Shown here piece after piece: positions 33,485-36,548 of a stretch of 36,548 nucleotides of DNA. The translations under genes and the position numbers were made by a program. Source of the DNA: Blautia sp. GTDB taxonomy: Bacteria > Bacillota > Clostridia > Lachnospirales > Lachnospiraceae. The notes beneath the pieces were generated by a model. That model saw only the letters and a program-made list of their open reading frames with translations, was not told the origin of the DNA and ran no database searches. Numbering within the stretch: the first letter of the stretch is position 1; each line of letters opens with the position of its first letter. The stretch covers positions 1-36,548 of the forward strand of contig JAMPHB010000005.1 of NCBI GenBank assembly GCA_023663685.1, written 5' to 3'.

Positions 33485-33509
33485 AAATTGTGTACAATTT
33501 AATTTTGTA
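33485..33509. promoter_or_regulatory. Candidate OhrR/MarR operator in the gpx leader
   Basis: Two overlapping inverted repeats lie just after the predicted transcription start: AAATTGT/ACAATTT with a 2-nt spacer (33485-33500), and TACAA/TTGTA with a 7-nt spacer (33493-33509). The TACAA...TTGTA arms resemble known OhrR operators, which have a shorter spacer. The regulator is encoded as the third gene of this operon, so binding here would repress the whole unit. Confidence 0.55.
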
Positions 33510-33533
33510 AAATCAAAAAAGGAGGTTAATGTA

Positions 33534-34007
33534 TTGAGTATTTATGAGTATTCGGTGAAGGCAAAGGACGGCAGCGACGTCTCACTGGAGGCGTACAGGG
33601 GGAAGGTTCTTTTAATCGTAAATACAGCGACGGGCTGTGGCTTTACCCCGCAGTATGAAGGCCTGCAGAAACTGTATGAGAAGTACCGGACGCAGGGATT
33701 TGAGATTCTGGATTTCCCCTGCAACCAGTTTGCAAATCAGGCGCCGGGAAGCGACGATGAAATCACCAGCTTCTGTCAGTCAAATTATGGAATGACTTTC
33801 CCGCAGTTTAAGAAAATTCAGGTGAACGGGGAGGACGAAGAGCCGCTGTATACGTTCTTAAAATCGCAGAAAAAGGGAGTGATGGGCAATCACATCAAAT
33901 GGAATTTTACAAAATTTCTGGTAGACAGAGACGGTACAGTGGCAGCCCGCTTTTCCCCGACCGTCACGCCGGAAAAGCTAGAGGAACAGATAAGAGAATT
34001 GCTATAG
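33534..34007 (+). CDS. Glutathione peroxidase family protein (probably thioredoxin-dependent)
   Basis: The 157-residue thiol peroxidase reduces peroxides. The peroxidatic Cys35 is in TATGCGFTPQY, with the conserved LDFPCNQF (C63, Q65), a third cysteine C81 in ITSFCQSNYG at the place of the resolving cysteine of thioredoxin-dependent family members, and the WNFTKFLV tryptophan. The active residue is an ordinary TGT/TGC cysteine, not selenocysteine. Start is TTG at 33534, with AGGAGG 7 to 8 nt upstream; the frame is open farther upstream, but only across the promoter. A second GPx gene follows after 23 bases. Confidence 0.93.
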   Translation: MSIYEYSVKAKDGSDVSLEAYRGKVLLIVNTATGCGFTPQYEGLQKLYEKYRTQGFEILDFPCNQFANQAPGSDDEITSFCQSNYGMTFPQFKKIQVNGEDEEPLYTFLKSQKKGVMGNHIKWNFTKFLVDRDGTVAARFSPTVTPEKLEEQIRELL

Positions 34008-34030
34008 TGAAAAACGAAAGGAGAACAGAT

Positions 34031-34843
34031 ATGAACATTTATGATTTTACCGTGGAAGATGCCTATGGCGAGGAGAAGTCCTTAAAGGATTACGAGGGAA
34101 AAGTGATTTTGATTATTAACTCTGCAACAGAGTGCGGCTTTACGCCCCAGTATGACAGCCTGCAGGATCTCTATGAAGAATATGAAGATGAGGGATTCGT
34201 TATTTTAGACTTCCCGTGTAATCAGTTTGGGCATCAGGCGCCCGGAACCAACGAGGAGATCGTAAGCTTTTGCGATTCCAGATATGGGATTACATTTCCA
34301 ATATTTTCAAAGCTTGAGGTGAATGGAGAGAACGAGGCTCCGCTGTATACCTATCTGAAAGAGCAAAAGGGCTTTGGCGGTTTTAATCCGGAGCATCCCC
34401 TGACGCCAATGCTGGAAAGTGCCCTTGAGAGGACGGAGCCGGATTATGCGGCCAGCAGCGATATCAAATGGAACTTTACAAAGTTTCTGATCGACCGTCA
34501 GGGGAACGTGGTGGAGCGCTTCGAGCCGACAGAGGATATGGAGCTTGTAAAGGAGCGTGTCAAGGCTCTGCTGGAGAAAAAGACAGTCAGAGAATACATA
34601 TATAAGACAAAGGATACCTGCTCCAGCGAGATAAAGCTGAATATTGATGGAAACGTGATCACAAATGTTTCTTTTACGGGCGGGTGCAATGGTAATTTAA
34701 AAGCAATCCCGCGCCTGGTAGACGGCTGGACGGTGGAGGAAATCGAGGCAAAGCTCTCCGGCGTCATCTGCGGGCGCAGGCAGACGTCGTGTGCCGACCA
34801 GCTTGCAAGAGCCTGCAGGGCAGCATATGAAGCGCAAAAATAG
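34031..34843 (+). CDS. Glutathione peroxidase fused to a C-terminal TSCPD domain
   Basis: The 270-residue protein has two parts. Residues 1-182 are a GPx domain with the same three cysteines as its neighbour (C35 in SATECGFTPQY, C63, C81) and WNFTKFLID; it contains an extra loop of about 25 residues before the tryptophan. Residues 188-268 form a TSCPD domain, known from the C-terminus of class II ribonucleotide reductase and from small stand-alone proteins. Five cysteines at 197, 219, 247, 254 and 262 occur in the family pattern, including FTGGCNGNLK and QTSCADQLA. AAGGAG is about 7 nt before the ATG. Confidence 0.9.
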   Translation: MNIYDFTVEDAYGEEKSLKDYEGKVILIINSATECGFTPQYDSLQDLYEEYEDEGFVILDFPCNQFGHQAPGTNEEIVSFCDSRYGITFPIFSKLEVNGENEAPLYTYLKEQKGFGGFNPEHPLTPMLESALERTEPDYAASSDIKWNFTKFLIDRQGNVVERFEPTEDMELVKERVKALLEKKTVREYIYKTKDTCSSEIKLNIDGNVITNVSFTGGCNGNLKAIPRLVDGWTVEEIEAKLSGVICGRRQTSCADQLARACRAAYEAQK

Positions 34844-34856
34844 GAGTTACGATGCC

Positions 34857-35294
34857 ATGTCAAATAATGATTACGATTGCTTAAAGCTGGAAAATCAGCT
34901 GTGCTTTCCTCTTTATGCCTGTTCCAAGGAAGTGATCAGAAGGTATAAGCCGTATCTTGACGAGCTTGCCCTGACATATACACAGTATATCGCCATGATG
35001 GTCATGTGGGAGAAAAAAGAGGTGACGGTCAAGGAGCTTGGGGAATGTCTGTATCTGGATTCCGGCACGCTCACGCCCCTTCTGAAGAAACTGGAGGAAA
35101 AAAAGTATGTGCTGCGGAAGCGCTCGAAAGAAGATGAGCGAAGCCTGATCGTCTCCATTACAGAGGAGGGGGAGGCTTTGAAGGAGAGAGCCGTCCATAT
35201 TCCTGAGAGCCTGGGAGCCTGCGTCAATATGGAGCCGGAGGAGGCACAGCAGCTGTACCGGCTTCTGTACCAGCTTCTGCATGGATTAGCTTAA
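34857..35294 (+). CDS. ohrR: OhrR-type MarR-family organic-peroxide sensor
   Basis: The 145-residue regulator has the winged helix-turn-helix of MarR proteins and the specific N-terminal signature of OhrR. The sensing cysteine is C16 in ENQLCFPLYACSKE, followed by YKPYLDELALTYTQYIAMM with the tyrosines that hydrogen-bond it. The DNA-recognition part LYLDSGTLTPLLKKLEEK follows, with the wing KRSKEDERS. In the family, oxidation of this cysteine by organic hydroperoxide releases the operator. ATG 34857 has AGGAG 9 nt upstream. It ends the GPx operon, 13 bases after the fusion gene. Its stop overlaps the convergent kinase gene by 9 bases. Confidence 0.9.
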   Translation: MSNNDYDCLKLENQLCFPLYACSKEVIRRYKPYLDELALTYTQYIAMMVMWEKKEVTVKELGECLYLDSGTLTPLLKKLEEKKYVLRKRSKEDERSLIVSITEEGEALKERAVHIPESLGACVNMEPEEAQQLYRLLYQLLHGLA

Positions 35295-36548
35295 CGGCAG
35301 CCCTGACTCTGTCTCAAACGCCACATCCAGCACAAAATAACCATTCTGGACGTGGTATTGCATATCGCCGTTCCTGCGCTCGGCGGCCTGTCTGATATTG
35401 GAAAGACCGTAGCCGCGTCCTTCTCCCTTCATTGAAACAGGCAGATCGTCTGATACAGACAGCCGTCCGTCAAAGCGGTTACTCACACGCAGTAAAAACA
35501 TATTTTGCTGGATATATGCCTGCACTTTAATTTCCCTTTTTTCTTCGGGCATTGTCAGGGAGCCCTCCACGGCGTTTTCCAGAGCATTATTTAAGATTAA
35601 ACACAGTTCCGTGGCGGGCAGTTCACATGTCCCAATGCCAATATTGCAGATAAATCCGATATGCTGTTTTTGACATTTTGACGCATAATTGTGCAGCACC
35701 GCATTCATATAGGGATTGTTGCTGAAAATTTTTGCCTCCTGTTCTTTATGGTACTGGGCGATACCTTCCAGATATTTTTTTGCCTCCGCCATATGGTTGC
35801 CGTCAAGCAGTACCGCTAAGGTGTTTAAGTGTCCCGCCATGTCATGGCGCAGGGAGCGGAGCGCATTCTCATGGGCGAGCTTCGCCTCATAAAAATCCTT
35901 CTGCGAAGCAAGGCGGTCGTCAAGCTGCCTTGCACGTTCCGTCTGCAGGGTCAGGTTCGTGCGCATTTCTGCGATATGCCGCATAATCTGGTACAGGGAA
36001 AGAATGGAGGAGAGTGCAAACAGGATCACGGCGCACCAGTAGAAGAACAGACTGATGACAGGATTGCGCATTTCATTGAAAACATGGGCAATCTGACCGG
36101 CATAGTATCCCTGCCCGCGCAGAGATACGAGATACAGGAGGGAAATCAGGCAGACCGTAATCCCAAGTCCGTATAATAGCAGGATAAAGATACGGTTTTT
36201 TTGCCGCAAAGCTTCCCGAACGGAGAAAACCAACAGCGCGGCAAGAGGGAAAAACAGCATGGCTCTTTTTTCCAGAAAAGGACTGTAAAAGGGAAGAGTG
36301 CCAAACAGATTCCCGACAGGAGAAATCAGTGAAATGGCGGACGAAACACAGAGGACACAGCCGAATATCCGGCGGTCTTTATGATCCTTCATCTGCAAAA
36401 GCAGCCAGATGTGGGGAAGTATAAACTCGGTTACGGGGATAAATACAGCAAGCGGACTGTCTATGGCATAGGCTACGGGAGAGAGAAAACTAAGTATCTT
36501 GCCACCAAGAAGATAGGAAAGAACAACCCGAAGGCGGAACAGATACAG
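35286..36548 (-). CDS. GHKL-family sensor histidine kinase (AgrC-like), 5' end off window
   Basis: The frame is open from the stop at 35286 to the right edge, giving 420 visible residues; the N-terminus is missing. An N-terminal half with about six hydrophobic segments is followed by a helical coil and a kinase core. The core has the phosphoacceptor box LRHDMAGHLN, typical of the AgrC-type class, the N box LILNNALENAVEG and the G box GRGYGLSNIRQAA. A TTG at 36398 would open a shorter frame, but hydrophobic coding sequence continues upstream. These kinases usually detect peptide signals. No response regulator is visible in the window. Confidence 0.87.
   Translation of the reverse strand: MYLFRLRVVLSYLLGGKILSFLSPVAYAIDSPLAVFIPVTEFILPHIWLLLQMKDHKDRRIFGCVLCVSSAISLISPVGNLFGTLPFYSPFLEKRAMLFFPLAALLVFSVREALRQKNRIFILLLYGLGITVCLISLLYLVSLRGQGYYAGQIAHVFNEMRNPVISLFFYWCAVILFALSSILSLYQIMRHIAEMRTNLTLQTERARQLDDRLASQKDFYEAKLAHENALRSLRHDMAGHLNTLAVLLDGNHMAEAKKYLEGIAQYHKEQEAKIFSNNPYMNAVLHNYASKCQKQHIGFICNIGIGTCELPATELCLILNNALENAVEGSLTMPEEKREIKVQAYIQQNMFLLRVSNRFDGRLSVSDDLPVSMKGEGRGYGLSNIRQAAERRNGDMQYHVQNGYFVLDVAFETESGLPLS

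Noticed and set aside
33600-34150. Selenocysteine in the GPx active sites
   Set aside because: Both peroxidatic positions are TGT or TGC cysteine codons; there is no in-frame TGA.
1-36548. CRISPR arrays, insertion sequences, phage genes, restriction or toxin-antitoxin systems
   Set aside because: No spaced direct repeats, transposase, integrase or phage structural genes are visible in the window; only the left edge hints at a mobile element.

Overview
The window looks like chromosome of a Gram-positive Clostridia bacterium, most likely Lachnospiraceae. The grounds are the dgt-dnaG-rpoD-trmK block, the long priA-def-fmt-rsmB-rlmN-stp-pknB-rsgA-rpe-thiN block, a class A RNase P RNA, DUF5685 and PF04298 proteins, strong AGGAGG-type ribosome binding sites, TTG/GTG starts, and sigma-A promoters of the TTGACA-17-TATAAT type. 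Apart from the histidine kinase and the first gene, which run off the window edges, every gene is intact. No gene-free stretch exceeds 300 bases; the largest, 10987-11532, is filled by rnpB and promoters.

Layout. (1) 1-530: the end of an AT-rich lysine-rich gene, then two divergent tRNA-Leu genes, anticodons AAG (-) and CAG (+), each with its own promoter and terminator. (2) 679-4307: a SUFU-domain protein, a two-TM membrane protein, and an ABC ATPase/permease pair. (3) 4424-10986: the replication/transcription operon dgt-dnaG-rpoD-trmK-nucleoside kinase, then rnpB (about 11036-11383). (4) 11460-13495: a small operon of a zinc-ribbon membrane protein, DUF5685 and a DnaJ protein, with a PH-domain gene facing it. 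(5) 14012-15444: pyrB-pyrI. (6) 15477-17277: an AT-rich DUF4143 ATPase gene and a convergent membrane-protein gene sharing a terminator. (7) 17343-29327: the long housekeeping block from priA to thiN, covering replication restart, N-formyl-methionine handling, rRNA methylation, PASTA-kinase signalling, ribosome assembly, the pentose phosphate pathway and thiamine. (8) 29328-30615: a secreted nuclease lipoprotein and a one-domain MGMT-like protein. (9) 30651-33329: a LysR regulator divergent from two aldo/keto reductases. (10) 33447-35294: a probable peroxide-defence operon of a GPx, a GPx-TSCPD fusion and an OhrR-type regulator, facing a GHKL histidine kinase that runs off the right edge.

Most of the window is conserved core genome. 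The two places I find most worth a second look are the gpx/gpx-TSCPD/ohrR operon with operator-like palindromes in its leader, and the zinc-ribbon/DUF5685/DnaJ operon, where DUF5685 carries two acidic motifs reminiscent of class I isoprenoid synthases. All functions come from reading motifs by eye; no database search was run.
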